Assembly (NCBI RefSeq): GCF_900091845.1
Contig: NZ_FMCI01000147.1
Location: 26,977 to 90,976, forward strand
Direction of reading: 5' to 3'
DNA: 64,000 bases
Source of the DNA: Streptomyces sp. SolWspMP-5a-2
GTDB taxonomy: Bacteria > Actinomycetota > Actinomycetes > Streptomycetales > Streptomycetaceae
Below, piece after piece: positions 8,901-17,411 of this stretch. The position numbers were made by a program, and so were the translations under genes. How positions within the stretch are numbered: position 1 is the first letter of the stretch; the number at the start of each line of letters is the position of its first letter. Below the pieces are notes generated by a model. It was not told the DNA's origin and made no database searches. It saw only the letters and a list, made by a program, of their open reading frames with translations.

Positions 8901-9761
8901 GACGGCGGGCGAGAACTCCCCCGGCACGTTGGGCACCGGAAAGCTGTACGACCAGGTGAAGTCACCGCTGTTGAGGTTGGTGTCCCAGGTCGACGACGCG
9001 GCCAGCGGCGTCGCCTTGAAGTCACCGGTCTTGCCGGTGTCGTCGGCGACCGCGGCGAGCACCGTCGGGGCCCCGGCCCGTACCTTCACGGACGACGCGG
9101 TGAGCGTCTTGGCCTCGGTGTCGTTGGAGGTCGGGACGGGGGTCGCGGTGCGGCACCTCGGCACGGTGGGTGAGTCGAGCACGCAAGGGGGCAGCGAGAC
9201 AAGCGTGAGGCGGGACGCGTAAGCCCCTCCGAACGATTGAGCGAACGAGGCGTAGTCGACGGTGGCCCCCACCACACCCGCGGCGGCGGGTTCCTGCGCC
9301 TCCAGCGTGACCAGCAGCCCGTCGACACCCGCTCTGCGCGCCGTCTCCCGGCTCAGCACGCGTGCCTCGACATGGCCGCCGGTGGCGGACCGCACCCGCT
9401 TCGCCGGAGTGTTCAGCTTCAGGGGCAGCCCGTCGGCCTGCACCGGAGCGCCGGCCCTGGCTTCGGGCTCATCGAGCCGCACCACGGCCGAGGCCGTCTC
9501 GGGCCACGCGGCCGCGGGAGCCGTCTGCGGTGTCCGCGGGGTCCTCGTCACCCTGCGCGGCTCGGCCTTGATTCCGGTATCGACAGCTACTGGTCGATCC
9601 GGGTCGACCGCCGCGGGAAGGCTTGGGTCCGCGGCACCCGCCACGGGTGCTGACACGAACGTCACTGCCTGCAACAGCGTGGCGATCAGGGCCGTCGACA
9701 CACCGAGGGCGACTCTGCGTCGCCGGACGACGGCACGGCGCGATCGCGATTTGCCGTACAT
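2949..9761 (-). CDS. Secreted RHS-repeat polymorphic toxin with HINT and nucleotidyltransferase-like tip
   Basis: The protein has 2270 residues. The second of two close ATGs was chosen because AGAGGA lies six bases before it. An Arg-rich n-region and hydrophobic stretch (RRVALGVSTALIATLLQAVT) form a signal peptide. Many YD/RHS repeats follow (YDxxGR, YEYDLLGR, YDKTGN), closing with the canonical core LGAREYDSTTGRFLSVDPV...DPTGL near residue 1868. Next comes a HINT domain from Cys2014 (CFLAGTGVLMADG) to His-Asn2155 (VHN), expected to cleave itself and release the tip. The last 115 residues hold VGSRANGSANSASDWDY: Gly2195-Ser, ten residues, Asp2207-Trp-Asp2209, the nucleotidyltransferase-fold signature. 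The LamG gene lies upstream in the same direction and a likely immunity gene overlaps the 3' end. The tip and the following gene are less G+C-rich than the repeats, consistent with tip exchange. Activity is inferred. Confidence 0.85.
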   Translation of the reverse strand: MYGKSRSRRAVVRRRRVALGVSTALIATLLQAVTFVSAPVAGAADPSLPAAVDPDRPVAVDTGIKAEPRRVTRTPRTPQTAPAAAWPETASAVVRLDEPEARAGAPVQADGLPLKLNTPAKRVRSATGGHVEARVLSRETARRAGVDGLLVTLEAQEPAAAGVVGATVDYASFAQSFGGAYASRLTLVSLPPCVLDSPTVPRCRTATPVPTSNDTEAKTLTASSVKVRAGAPTVLAAVADDTGKTGDFKATPLAASSTWDTNLNSGDFTWSYSFPVPNVPGEFSPAVSLSYSSGAIDGRTGNSNNQSSWAGDGFDLWSGYIERRYKPCADDGQKADDGVNKPGDLCWGYDNAYISLNGKSGELVQVAKDEFRLKQDDGTRIDRLKSSNRGSSDADGEYWRVTDPLGNRYYFGYNRLPGWTEGKETTDSTWSVPVYGNDADEPCHASTFAASWCQQAWRWNLDYSVDTHSNAVAYYYNTEDNSYGRNLKASDNTRYTRGGYLDRIEYGLKSSSMYGTKALAKVGFTSSERCIADGATDCSSITKDAPYWYDTPWDMNCNAATDCDRSRLSPTFWTRKRLTGITTQVLNAGSYSTVDSWALSHRWGKADIDYQLLLDSVQQTGHAAATPITLPKTTLAYTQLENRLDKIGDGYAPFVKARLSSIADEHGGQTDVTYSAPACAASSPPTPETNTSRCFPQLVGGSDTQDPELHWFNKYVVTSVTSTDRTGHAPDGVTAYEYLDGAAWHYDDDNGLVKEKNKTWSQWRGYGHVRVKSGGQGGGTALKTQEDSYFLRGMDGDRKNAAGGSKSVSISLGADEGEPITDHESAAGFAYRTETYSAPGGKVLEKTVKRPWHHETGRRERSWGTVTSNFTGVAETRTLTSLDNGAGAKWRVASQAMTYDTVAGRLIRVGDYGEAGVADNTCTRNTYATNTDANILGLLSRTETVSGDCSDTPDRTKDVLSDERTAYDGGAYEAAPTKGDATATARISKHDGTTATYLESGTTYDSYGRMSTSTDLTADVRATEGGVPVRTARKDGVTTSTVYSPGSGFPTTVTTTGPPANASDAASAQTSTTTLEPLRGQHTTEKDTNGKVTTFTFDALGRSDKIWLADRKTGQLPSYDFDYFISDDKPVAVRTLTLNNNGAQVPSWVLYDGQLRTRQTQDVGPAGGVLVTDTFYDERGQVAKTFAPYYTAVAPSRELLAPQDALGVETQTRHSYDGLGRETETRDIAGNGDGGTVLGITQSVYGGDRTTVIPPEGGTATTTLTDVRGRVTELRQHHTRSASAAYDTTTYTHSLDGNLKKVTDQAGNVWSYEYDLLGRQIRSVDPDKGVTDTRYDDRGLVTTTSDANGAVLHHSYDQLGRPTQLRDDNATGKLRAAWTYDTVDKAQGQLASATRYVDGAEYTSKVTQYDQLYRALRTSVTIPDTAENKGLAGTYQTGTSYKPSGVVAGVSYSAAGSLPGGSYSYSYDDTLRPVSLLGDGFKADTSYSLTGKPLSYTYASTASGAKKTQVTNTFEWGTQRLATSRVDRQDVAGVDRSNTYRYDQAGNVLSVSDVSRTGTDNQCFAYDYLRRLTEAWTEGDPTCQSTASATDVGGPAPYWTSYTYDKTGNRQTETLHDLTGQTSKDTRLDYAYPVSSTQPHTLKESIRTGPTGTVKTSYTYDATGNTKTRTISGDTQKLDWDAEGHLTGVTQPVAGKADEVTRYLYGADGERLMTRGPEETTLYLGHTELVLTKGATKAKATRYIDLGSGNQAVQTDDGKVAVTIADQLGTGQLAIGVADLTMSQRRTLPFGGNRGATGGAWPGTKGFVGGTDETDSTGLTHLGAREYDSTTGRFLSVDPVMDLTDPQQINGYTYSNNSPLSFSDPTGLRPISLLCGTSGRCSDGTKETFSQNKKTGGYDHNYSKVSHSSRNDGSTVFTTTEYTNGVKKSTSRVTVGKNGVVRGVPDEGENHLITHGKELFQFFVFDYKLAEQCVGGLTSECGWLAADVPFFKIFKLFKFGKIEKLEKLAKACQCFLAGTGVLMADGQTKNIEDIKVGEKVLATDPRTGETSEREVTATIITDSDKKFTDLTIATPDGGKHLTATYEHPFWVISKQDWVAAGDLEPGMTLRTDDGAGVKITATRQYTASARTYNLTVEGVHMYYVLAGETPVLVHNSNGLCGPGFRTASQAGISPNDARRIQNAADKAGQPVIVVGSRANGSANSASDWDYILSGPSRSRHSQQSSLPRGTGDGEGSGRGRDFWQNYNPSRPDYAELDPSKPYVIFEPRSR

Positions 9762-9850
9762 GCTCATTCCTCTTCACCGGGCGCCCGGTCCGAAGACGTG
9801 GGCACGGATCTCTTACGGAAGGGGTGGCGCGGGCGTGGCCACGGGCGAGG

Positions 9851-9882
9851 TGTGCGGCACCGGTTCCGACCCGTGCCGCACA
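9851..9882 (-). terminator. Hairpin between the LamG and RHS genes
   Basis: TGTGCGGCAC (9851..9860) pairs perfectly with GTGCCGCACA (9873..9882), with further GG/CC pairing in the loop. It begins 17 bp after the LamG stop codon. It could terminate or attenuate transcription into the RHS gene; no T tract follows. Confidence 0.5.
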
Positions 9883-9898
9883 TCTCTGCTGCCCGTGG

Positions 9899-12800
9899 TC
9901 AGCCGCCCGGGATCTCGGTCGGCAGGCCGAACCAGCTGGCGGCCAGTTTCTCCACCTGTGTATCGGTCAGAGCGCCCTGGAAGGTCCACACATCGTCGAC
10001 CAGGCCAGGGAAATACGAGCCCGCGCCGGTGCCGATGCCGGTGCGGCCGATCTGGAGCGAGGTGGCCTTGAACGCCAGGGCGTTCTCGGCCCACGGCACC
10101 AGATCGGTGCAGGCGTCGTTGTCGCCGGCGCCGTCCCCGTCGGCGTCCGGGCACGCCACCTCGGCCAGGCCTCCGTTGACGTAGAGACGCACCTGCTTGG
10201 CGAAGCCGTCGTAGACCAGGGCCAGGTGGTTCCAGTCACGTGCGTCGTAGAAATCCCCGTTGTCGACCCGCACCACCTCGGCGTCGGTGGCGTCCTCGTC
10301 GGCCACGGTCAACTGCCAGCGTCCGGGCGTGTTCTCGGGGTCCTTGAGGTTGGGGACGAACCGCACCGTGAAGGCACTCCGTGTGCCCCCCTCGGCGCTG
10401 GTCAGCGCGACGGCGCCGTCCGGCATCGCAGCGGCCTGTGCCCAGGCGGTCATCGTGAAGCTGCCCGAGGTGTCCACGGGGACGGAGGCCGCGGAGGCGT
10501 AGCCGGTGACACCGTCGAGTTCCATGGCGCCGGAGCCGATGACACCCGAGTCCGACGGGCGCGCACCCGTCCTCATCGTCAGCGCGTTCGCCGTCCCGGC
10601 GGCGTCGGGAACCGTGACCGGAGCGGTGCCGACGGTCTGCTCGAACGTCCAGCGGCTCTTGACCAGTGGGCGCTGCCGGAACAGTTGCACCACCTCGTCC
10701 GCGGAGACCGAGCGATCGAAGAGGCGCACGTCGTCGATCTGTCCGGGGAAGAAGGACGAAGGCTTTCCGTCGTAACTGCCGGCGCCGATCTGCACCGCGC
10801 CGCCCGCGTACCAGTTGGCCTTCAGCGCCGTCGATCCGGCCTCGACACCGTTGACGTAGAGGACCAGCTTGTCGACGACCGGGTCGTGCACGCCCACCAG
10901 GTGGGTCCAGGTGTCGCCGAACGCTGTCACGCCCTCGGCCTGCATGGCGCGGATCGGCGTCGCGTCCGTGGCGTCGGCGGAGTACTGGTTGACGGCCCAG
11001 CGGTCGTACGCGCTGGAGTAGTACAGCTCGAGACCCGGCTTGTGGGTACCCGCCTGGGTGACGGCGATGGCCGCGTGATCGGGCTTCGTCTTCGGCAGTT
11101 TCACCCAGGCGGAGACGGCGAAGCTGGTCTGGTTGTTGAGCAGGGGCCGTCCGGTCGTGGCGTAGTCATCGGTGCCGTCCAGGCTGAGCGCGGTGCCTGC
11201 CACGCCCGCCGCCCCGAACGAGGGGCCGCCCGAGAGCGTGGCGTCCGGTACCTGAGCGGCGCCCGTGATCGTCGTGGTGGGGCGCCCCGTGGTGTCGGCG
11301 ACCGGATCGTCCAGAGTGAAGATCGCGCGTGCCGGACGACCCGAGGCGATCCGGTTCTTGCCGTAGAGCTCGGTCACCTCGGACGCGGAGACCGGCTTGT
11401 CGAAGACCTGCACCTCGTCGATGGCCCCGGGGAAGAACGATCCGGGGACACCGCCGTAGGAACCTGCGCCCAGTTGCAGACCCCGTCGCGCGTCCCAGGG
11501 CGAGTCGTAGGTGGCCGAGCCCGCCAACTGCCCGTTCACATAGAGCTTCAGATCCTTGCTGGTCGCGCTGAACGTGCCCACCAGATGAGTCCAGACACCC
11601 GCCTTGGCGCCGCCTGCCGAAGGCTGCATCGCCCTGACCAGCCCGGCGCCGGCGGTGTCCGAGGTGTACTGGTTGAACGCCCAGCGGTCGTAGGTGTTCG
11701 AGTAGTACAGCTCGAAGCCGGGTGCGTGGTTTCCGGGCTGGGCCGCGATGATCGCGGCGTGTCCGGGGACGGTCGAGAGCTTCGCCCACGCCGACACCGA
11801 GAAGCCGGTGGAGGTGTCGACGGTGGGGATGTCGGTCACGGCGTAGTCGTCGACCCCGTCGAAGGAGACTGCGGTTCCCTTGGCACCCGCCACTCCTGGT
11901 TGCGCGCCGCCCTTCAACTCGGCGGTGCGTTCAGGGGTCGATCCTTTCGCCGACGTGGCCCCGGCGGCGTCGTCGAGCTGCCAGGTCGCCCGCTCGGGCT
12001 GGCCGCCCTTGACCCGGAACTCGTAGGTCCGGATCTCGCTGCCGTTGCCCGCCTTGTCGAACGCCTGAGCGGTGACGTGGTTGACCCCTGCCGTGGCGGG
12101 CAGCACGGCGGCGGTCCTGGCCGCACCCGCGCTCGTGCCGAGGGTGTTCTTCGAGATGGGATCTTCGTTGACACCGAACCGGTACTGGGTCACATCGCTG
12201 TCAGCGGCCTTGATGGCGAACGACCCGTACTTGCCGACGCCGTCGAACCACGGGTCGTCCGGGTTCCCGGGGTCGGAGGCCGGATACTCCCCCGACGTGA
12301 TGGTCGGGGCCTTCGGCACCGTCCTGTCGTAGACGAAGTAGCACGCCGTGGGGTCGCCCGCCGACGACCAGGGCGAGTACTGGGCTCCGTCGTAGCTGCG
12401 GGCCTGCCAGTAGATCTGCTTGTTCTCCGGGAGTGTGGAAGGCAGGCTGATCTGGAAGCTCGAGCCAGACTTCTTGAACGGGGTCACGGCCGGCATCCAA
12501 CGGGCGATGACTCCCTTGCCGTCTCCCGCGTCCCAACTGGCCTGGAAGTGCACAGCGACGTTGTCGGTGTCCGGGTCGGTGACATTGGTGGCCTGCACCG
12601 TGCCCAGACTGCGCACCCGCGCGGCGGCCGACGGGTTCTTGCACATGCCGCCGTACTCCATGGTGAGCTGCGACATCTTGATCTGCGGCGGCGGCCGGTT
12701 GTATTTGACCCGCAGATACGCCTTGTCCGAGAAGCGCTTCCAGCCGTAGGCGTCCGACTCGCTCCCCGCCCGGAGCCCGAACGTCATCGTGGAGTCCCTG

Positions 12801-14206
12801 CCGTCGGCAGCCGCCTGCACCGCGGCCTTCACGTTGAACTCGGCGTCCTTGGCGGCGCATCCCGAGTAGCCGTACGCAAACGACTGCGACGCCAACTGCT
12901 TGGTCCAGAAACCGGAGGCGTTCTGGCTGTTCCAAGTCGTCGACGAGGAGATCGCCTTGGTCTGCCACAACTCGACCGAGCGCGCCGAGCACGAGGCGGA
13001 CCAGGTGTTGCGCACCACGAACTCGGCGGACAGGACCGACTTCCCGGCGAATGCCGACACGGGGACACGGTAGAAGAGGCGCTTGGTGTCCGAGGGGTTG
13101 CAGTACGACCAGTTGCAGTAGCCGAGCCCGGCGTCCGCGTCGCCGTTGAACTTCCACTGCGGCGACGACGCCCAGTACTTGGACGCCATCGTCCACGCCG
13201 ACGCGCGCGGCGAGTACCACTGCGGGTCGATGTAGACGGGGTACGTGGTGTCGTCGCCCTTCAGCACGTCGGCGTCCGGTGTCAGCACCAGTTCCTCCTG
13301 GCCGGCCGGCACTTCCACCCGGACCGGTGCCAGTTTCCCGGATTCGGCCGCCCCCGGCTCGCCGTTCCCGCCGGACTGCGCCGACGCGCTCGTCCCCGTG
13401 GCTGACGCCGACCGCGACCGGACCGACCCGGACGAGGACTCGCCGGGGCTGGAGTCCCACATCATCGGCTTGGGCGCCTCGAACACCGCGCCCTTGGCGC
13501 CCGCGTCGAGCGCCCGCAGACCGCCCTCGTCCGTCTCCTGGACGTCGAGGCCGTCGGCGGAGAGCTTCAGGCGCAGCTCCGCCAGTTCCGGACTCGCCGC
13601 CGCCTGCGCTGACTTGACGACGAGGAGTTGGCTGAACCCGTCCGGCTGCGCCGTCATCCGCAGGTCGACGTCCGGCAGGACCGAGGGATACGTCGCCACC
13701 GCTCCCTCCAGGCGCGGCTGAGGCAGCCGCGCGGGCCAGGAGAGGCTGAGCTCCCGCCCGGCACGGTGGATCCGCACCAGAGGCGCGGTGCCACCACCGC
13801 CGGAGAACTCCACGCCGATCGTCGACGCCTTCGCGGCGACCATGCCCTCGCCGCTCTCCACCAGGTCGGTGTCGACGCGTGCCCAGCCGCCTGCCTGCCG
13901 GGTCCAGACCGGGCGGAGGTACTCGCGCGCCTCCAAGTCACCTTCAGGGGTCGCGAAGACCTCACGGCTCTCGCCGCGCGCGGACGACACCTCGACCGGC
14001 TCCCCGGTCCGCTTCGCCTCGGCCAGCGCCTCGGCCTCGGACCGGCCTGCGGTCTCCGTCGCCGGTTGCGCGCCACGTGGCGCACTGGTCTCTTCGGCGA
14101 CAGCCCTCTCCGTCAGATCGGGAACGATCCCGAAGGTCAGCGCCACCCCCAGCAGTGCCGCAACAGCTCTGCCTCTGCCCCGCGTTCGGGCCCACATCCC
14201 CGTCAT
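9899..14206 (-). CDS. Secreted protein with three C-terminal LamG domains, partner of the RHS gene
   Basis: The product has 1435 residues. From ATG 14206 it begins MTGMWARTRGRGRAVAALLG with a signal peptide; a nearby ATG at 14197 is an alternative start. After a long region with SLSWPARLPQP and LPDVDLRM, motifs seen in RHS-associated wall proteins, it has a DNRL/galactose-binding-like part with paired Cys. Three LamG/concanavalin-like domains fill about the last 650 residues, each with a (F/L)DGxxDY or LDGVTGY core, WTHLVG or WNHLAL, LYVNG and PGxxDDV or PGAIDEV. It lies 137 bp upstream of the RHS gene on the same strand, the usual Streptomyces arrangement in which a LamG protein accompanies a large RHS effector. 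It probably acts at the cell surface, binding glycans or aiding display (inference). Confidence 0.75.
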   Translation of the reverse strand: MTGMWARTRGRGRAVAALLGVALTFGIVPDLTERAVAEETSAPRGAQPATETAGRSEAEALAEAKRTGEPVEVSSARGESREVFATPEGDLEAREYLRPVWTRQAGGWARVDTDLVESGEGMVAAKASTIGVEFSGGGGTAPLVRIHRAGRELSLSWPARLPQPRLEGAVATYPSVLPDVDLRMTAQPDGFSQLLVVKSAQAAASPELAELRLKLSADGLDVQETDEGGLRALDAGAKGAVFEAPKPMMWDSSPGESSSGSVRSRSASATGTSASAQSGGNGEPGAAESGKLAPVRVEVPAGQEELVLTPDADVLKGDDTTYPVYIDPQWYSPRASAWTMASKYWASSPQWKFNGDADAGLGYCNWSYCNPSDTKRLFYRVPVSAFAGKSVLSAEFVVRNTWSASCSARSVELWQTKAISSSTTWNSQNASGFWTKQLASQSFAYGYSGCAAKDAEFNVKAAVQAAADGRDSTMTFGLRAGSESDAYGWKRFSDKAYLRVKYNRPPPQIKMSQLTMEYGGMCKNPSAAARVRSLGTVQATNVTDPDTDNVAVHFQASWDAGDGKGVIARWMPAVTPFKKSGSSFQISLPSTLPENKQIYWQARSYDGAQYSPWSSAGDPTACYFVYDRTVPKAPTITSGEYPASDPGNPDDPWFDGVGKYGSFAIKAADSDVTQYRFGVNEDPISKNTLGTSAGAARTAAVLPATAGVNHVTAQAFDKAGNGSEIRTYEFRVKGGQPERATWQLDDAAGATSAKGSTPERTAELKGGAQPGVAGAKGTAVSFDGVDDYAVTDIPTVDTSTGFSVSAWAKLSTVPGHAAIIAAQPGNHAPGFELYYSNTYDRWAFNQYTSDTAGAGLVRAMQPSAGGAKAGVWTHLVGTFSATSKDLKLYVNGQLAGSATYDSPWDARRGLQLGAGSYGGVPGSFFPGAIDEVQVFDKPVSASEVTELYGKNRIASGRPARAIFTLDDPVADTTGRPTTTITGAAQVPDATLSGGPSFGAAGVAGTALSLDGTDDYATTGRPLLNNQTSFAVSAWVKLPKTKPDHAAIAVTQAGTHKPGLELYYSSAYDRWAVNQYSADATDATPIRAMQAEGVTAFGDTWTHLVGVHDPVVDKLVLYVNGVEAGSTALKANWYAGGAVQIGAGSYDGKPSSFFPGQIDDVRLFDRSVSADEVVQLFRQRPLVKSRWTFEQTVGTAPVTVPDAAGTANALTMRTGARPSDSGVIGSGAMELDGVTGYASAASVPVDTSGSFTMTAWAQAAAMPDGAVALTSAEGGTRSAFTVRFVPNLKDPENTPGRWQLTVADEDATDAEVVRVDNGDFYDARDWNHLALVYDGFAKQVRLYVNGGLAEVACPDADGDGAGDNDACTDLVPWAENALAFKATSLQIGRTGIGTGAGSYFPGLVDDVWTFQGALTDTQVEKLAASWFGLPTEIPGG

Positions 14207-14822
14207 ACCCCACTCACATTGCCCACACATAAGACTGGGATAACTAACACGATCGGAGAACGCCAGGTCAATCACCAGTAAACGGACATTAAAGAGTCAA
14301 GCCGTAGAAGACAGTGTGATCATCAAGACGTTTAGCGATGGTTGCATGATGAATATTCATGATTTGTTGTCGATGGTCCCGTCGTGGCGATCCTCGCGTG
14401 CACTCCCCCGCGCACCTCCTTGGGCCCGTTCCCTGCTCTCCACCCGGTTCGCTCATCCGTGCGCCGACCCGCTCCCCGCCGGGTCAATCCCCAGGTCGAA
14501 ACTCCACCCACGAGTGACCCCGAGGCGTCGTCGGTCTCCGCTCGCGCCTGTGTCGTGCGCCGGGGTGTGTGGGGTGGACCAGTGCTTCCGTGGCCATGGT
14601 TGCCGCGCGCGCCGGAGGCAACAACTCTCAGTAGGAGCCCAGCGACATGAGGGCGGACACGCTGCCGCACCTCCTCAGCGCCCTTGCCGGGGCAGACTCC
14701 CTCGCGCGCACGCTGCCCCCGGCCGGCCCCGGCTCCTCTCGGCCACGAGCCCGCCACGGCGCACATCCGTGCGCTCGTGCGACGGCGTCCTCGAACAGGG
14801 CCGGAGACCAAGGGAGAGAACC
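14207..14822. other. Intergenic region with an AT-rich island between divergent secreted-protein genes
   Basis: No gene is supported here. About 14216..14365 is markedly AT-rich for this genome and contains the perfect 12-bp palindrome ATGAATATTCAT at 14349..14360. It probably holds the promoters for the minus-strand LamG gene and the plus-strand DUF11 gene. The rest returns to normal high G+C and shows no further structure that I can recognise. Confidence 0.4.
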
Positions 14823-16223
14823 GTGTCCACACCGTCCGTACCGCTGCGGGTCGCACTCGCCAACGGCAGCTTCGAGCAACCCGGCGTCACCAACTACGAG
14901 ATCCTGCCCGACTCCTCGCAGACCCAGGCACCCAAACGCGTCCCCGGCTGGCGCACCACCGCCTCGGACCACATGATCGAGCTGTGGCACACCGGCTTCA
15001 ACGGCGTGCCCTCCGCCGAGGGGCTCCAGTTCGCCGAGTTGAACGCGAACGAGGTCGCCACCCTGTACCAGGACCTGCCGACCACCCCCGGCACCAAGCT
15101 CTACTGGCGTCTGTACCACCGGGGCCGCCAGGGGCAGGACACCATGGCGCTGGACATCGGCGCCCCCGGATCGGCCGTCGAGCAGCGGAAGTTCACCGAC
15201 GGGAACACCGCCTGGGGCTACTACACCGGCACCTACACCGTCCCCGCGGGGCAGAACCTCACCCGCTTCGCCTTCCGTTCCGTGTCCGCGGCGGGCGGCA
15301 ACCGGAGCATCGGCAACTTCCTCGACGGCGTCTTCTTCGGCACCGCCCCGCTCGTCGTGCTCACCAAGTCCGCCATCCCCGCGGGCCCGTTGGAGGTGGG
15401 TGACGTCATCACCTACCGCATCACCGCGCGCAACGAGGGCGGTGGCGCGGCCGACGCCCTCGTCCTCACCGACGGCATCCCGGCCGGAACCACCTACCTG
15501 CCCGGGTCGTTACGCGTCCTGACCGGCCCCAACTCCGGCCCCAAGACCGACCGGGGCGGCGACGACCAGGCGTCCTACGACGCGGCCACCGACAGCGTCG
15601 TCTTCCGGCTCGGCGACGGCGCCACCGCCACCCAGGGCGGCTCCCTCCTCAACACCGAGACGGTGCCCGCCGGTACGACGGTCGAGTACCGGGTCACCAT
15701 CGACCGCTCCGCCGGTGGCACCCGCCTCGTCAACACCGCCACCGCCCAGTACGAGAACCGGCTCGGTCCGACCGCCGAGCACCTGACCGCACGCTCCAAC
15801 GAGGAGGTCACCGAGGTCAGACCCGCCGCCGACCTCGCCGTCGTGAAGGCGGCCGACGCCACCACGGTGAGCGTCGGCCAGACGGTCACCTACCGGGTCA
15901 CCGTCCGCAACACCGGGCCCAACGCCGCCACCGGGACCGTCGTCGCCGACGCCCTCCCGGACGGGCTCGCCTTCCTCTCGGCGGAACCCTCGACCGGCGC
16001 CTACGACCCGGTCACCGGACGGTGGACCGTCGGCGGGCTCGCCGCGAACGCCGTCGCCACCCTCGCCCTGCGCGCGAAGGCCACCCGGGCCGGGTCGGTG
16101 ACCAACACCGCGACCGCGACCGCGAACGAGCGCGACCCCGACCCCTCGAACAACGCCGACTCGGTCACCGTCTGCGTCGAGCGGGCCCGTCTCTGCTGCG
16201 ATCCCTGCTCCCCCGCAAGGTAG
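14823..16223 (+). CDS. DUF11-repeat surface/adhesion-like protein
   Basis: The 466-residue product starts at GTG 14823, preceded by AAGGGAGAGAAC. The N-terminal half (ALANGSFEQPGVTNYEILPD ... IELWHTGFNGV ... YWRLYHRGRQGQD) resembles a carbohydrate-binding or lectin-like beta-sandwich. Two DUF11 (isopeptide-type Ig-like) repeats follow: one from about residue 180 (LTKSAIPAGPLEVGDVITYR ... LTDGIPAGTTYLPGS) and one from about 335 (VKAADATTVSVGQTVTYRVT ... ADALPDGLAFLS), ending in DPDPSNNADSVTV. No signal peptide or sortase signal is visible, although DUF11 proteins are usually extracellular, so the start may be wrong or export unusual. The tail is Cys-rich (RARLCCDPCSP). A strong hairpin follows the stop. 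Confidence 0.7.
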   Translation: MSTPSVPLRVALANGSFEQPGVTNYEILPDSSQTQAPKRVPGWRTTASDHMIELWHTGFNGVPSAEGLQFAELNANEVATLYQDLPTTPGTKLYWRLYHRGRQGQDTMALDIGAPGSAVEQRKFTDGNTAWGYYTGTYTVPAGQNLTRFAFRSVSAAGGNRSIGNFLDGVFFGTAPLVVLTKSAIPAGPLEVGDVITYRITARNEGGGAADALVLTDGIPAGTTYLPGSLRVLTGPNSGPKTDRGGDDQASYDAATDSVVFRLGDGATATQGGSLLNTETVPAGTTVEYRVTIDRSAGGTRLVNTATAQYENRLGPTAEHLTARSNEEVTEVRPAADLAVVKAADATTVSVGQTVTYRVTVRNTGPNAATGTVVADALPDGLAFLSAEPSTGAYDPVTGRWTVGGLAANAVATLALRAKATRAGSVTNTATATANERDPDPSNNADSVTVCVERARLCCDPCSPAR

Positions 16224-16238
16224 CCGAGGCGCGGCCTT

Positions 16239-16278
16239 CCGGCCCGTCCGCCGCGGTGCTCCGGGGCGGACGGGCCGG
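16239..16278 (+). terminator. Terminator hairpin after the DUF11 gene
   Basis: CCGGCCCGTCCGCC (16239..16252) pairs without mismatch with GGCGGACGGGCCGG (16265..16278) around a 12-nt loop, starting 15 bp after the stop. There is no U tract, as is common for Streptomyces terminators. Confidence 0.7.
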
Positions 16279-16317
16279 GCTTCCGTCCGGCGTCGGGCGT
16301 TGGCTAGGTTCGGTGTC

Positions 16318-17259
16318 ATGGACATCAGCAGCGTCACCCGGAGCGACGGCGGCGGCGCCGGGCTGGCCCTGGAGGTGCGCGAGCGGCCCCTGCCGGGGCT
16401 GCGGGTGTCCGTCGCCGGGTCCTGTCTGCTGATCTCCCAGCAGGGCAGGACCGTCCTGCTGGCCTCCGTCGACGACGGCAACGCGGGCGTGCGGTTCCGC
16501 CGTACCGGCGGCCACCGCTCCGTCGTCCCGCCGCTGCGCGCCGACACCGCCCGCGCGGTGGCGGGCAGCCCGGTGCGGTGGGCGTACCGGTTCGCGCGGT
16601 GGCTCGACGGCCCCGCGGGACCGCTGCACGACGGCCGGTGGCTGCTCACCCACGTCACTCCGTTCCCGAGGTGGCGGCCGCCCGGCTCCTCGCACGCCGA
16701 CTACTGGGGCTCGCTGCTCATCGAGGGCCATCCGGACGGCCGCATCGACTGGTTCGAGCACCACGGCGCGTGGAAGGTCTTCCCGCTGCGCCCGATGCCC
16801 GGCGCGGACGACACCCGGGTGAAGGCGTACCGCGGGCAGGCGCGCGAGGGCGTCCTGCCGCCCGTGCTGCTGTGGTGGGTCAGCGGCCTGGACTGCCATC
16901 TCGTGCTGGACGGGCACGCGCGGCTCGCCGCGGCGATCGCCGAGTCGGTCGAGCCGCCGCTGCTGCGGGTGCACCGCACGCTCGCCCGCGACGACCTGTC
17001 GACGCGGGTCGACGAAGCCGTCGGTGACCACACCCGGGAACTGGCGCGCTTCAGCGTACTTCGCGCGCTGCACGGACCGGCCGTCCCGGACGGCGCCGCC
17101 CTCGCGGGCCCGGTGCTCGCCCGTCGGCTGGCGGCGCTGGACGTCGCGGTGGAACCGACCTGGGCCTGGCCGCTGCCCGGCGGGGAGGCCGCGTGGCAGC
17201 GGATCGCTGACGCGGTCACCGCCGCGGAAGGGTCGGGGGCGGACGGTACCGGCCCGTGA
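16318..17259 (+). CDS. Conserved hypothetical protein
   Basis: A 313-residue soluble protein with no signal peptide or membrane segment and no family that I recognise. The ATG at 16318 follows a weak Shine-Dalgarno region. Features include WAYRFARWLDGPAGPLHDGR, DYWGSLLIEGHPDGRIDWFE, and a segment LDCHLVLDGHARLAAAIAES that faintly recalls ParB/sulfiredoxin-like 'DGHxRxxAA' nucleotide-binding motifs; this is suggestive only. It stands alone between the DUF11 gene and a RibD-like gene. Codon use is typical of the genome, so it is likely a native Streptomyces gene. Confidence 0.6.
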   Translation: MDISSVTRSDGGGAGLALEVRERPLPGLRVSVAGSCLLISQQGRTVLLASVDDGNAGVRFRRTGGHRSVVPPLRADTARAVAGSPVRWAYRFARWLDGPAGPLHDGRWLLTHVTPFPRWRPPGSSHADYWGSLLIEGHPDGRIDWFEHHGAWKVFPLRPMPGADDTRVKAYRGQAREGVLPPVLLWWVSGLDCHLVLDGHARLAAAIAESVEPPLLRVHRTLARDDLSTRVDEAVGDHTRELARFSVLRALHGPAVPDGAALAGPVLARRLAALDVAVEPTWAWPLPGGEAAWQRIADAVTAAEGSGADGTGP

Positions 17260-17411
17260 GCCCCGGGGACGCGCCCTCCCCGTCACACCACCCCTCCTCC
17301 GCCCGCAACTCCGCGCGCCGTGCGCATCCGGTCGATGTGCTCGCCCGGGGCGGGGGCGGGTCCCTGCGCGCGCGGCGATGAGTGGGGGCGGCGGGCGGGG
17401 TCTGTACTGGT

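Noticed and set aside
9623..13405. Very long plus-strand open frame opposite the LamG and RHS genes
   Set aside because: It is Arg/Val/Gly-rich with no domain and is explained by GC-rich third positions of the real minus-strand gene.
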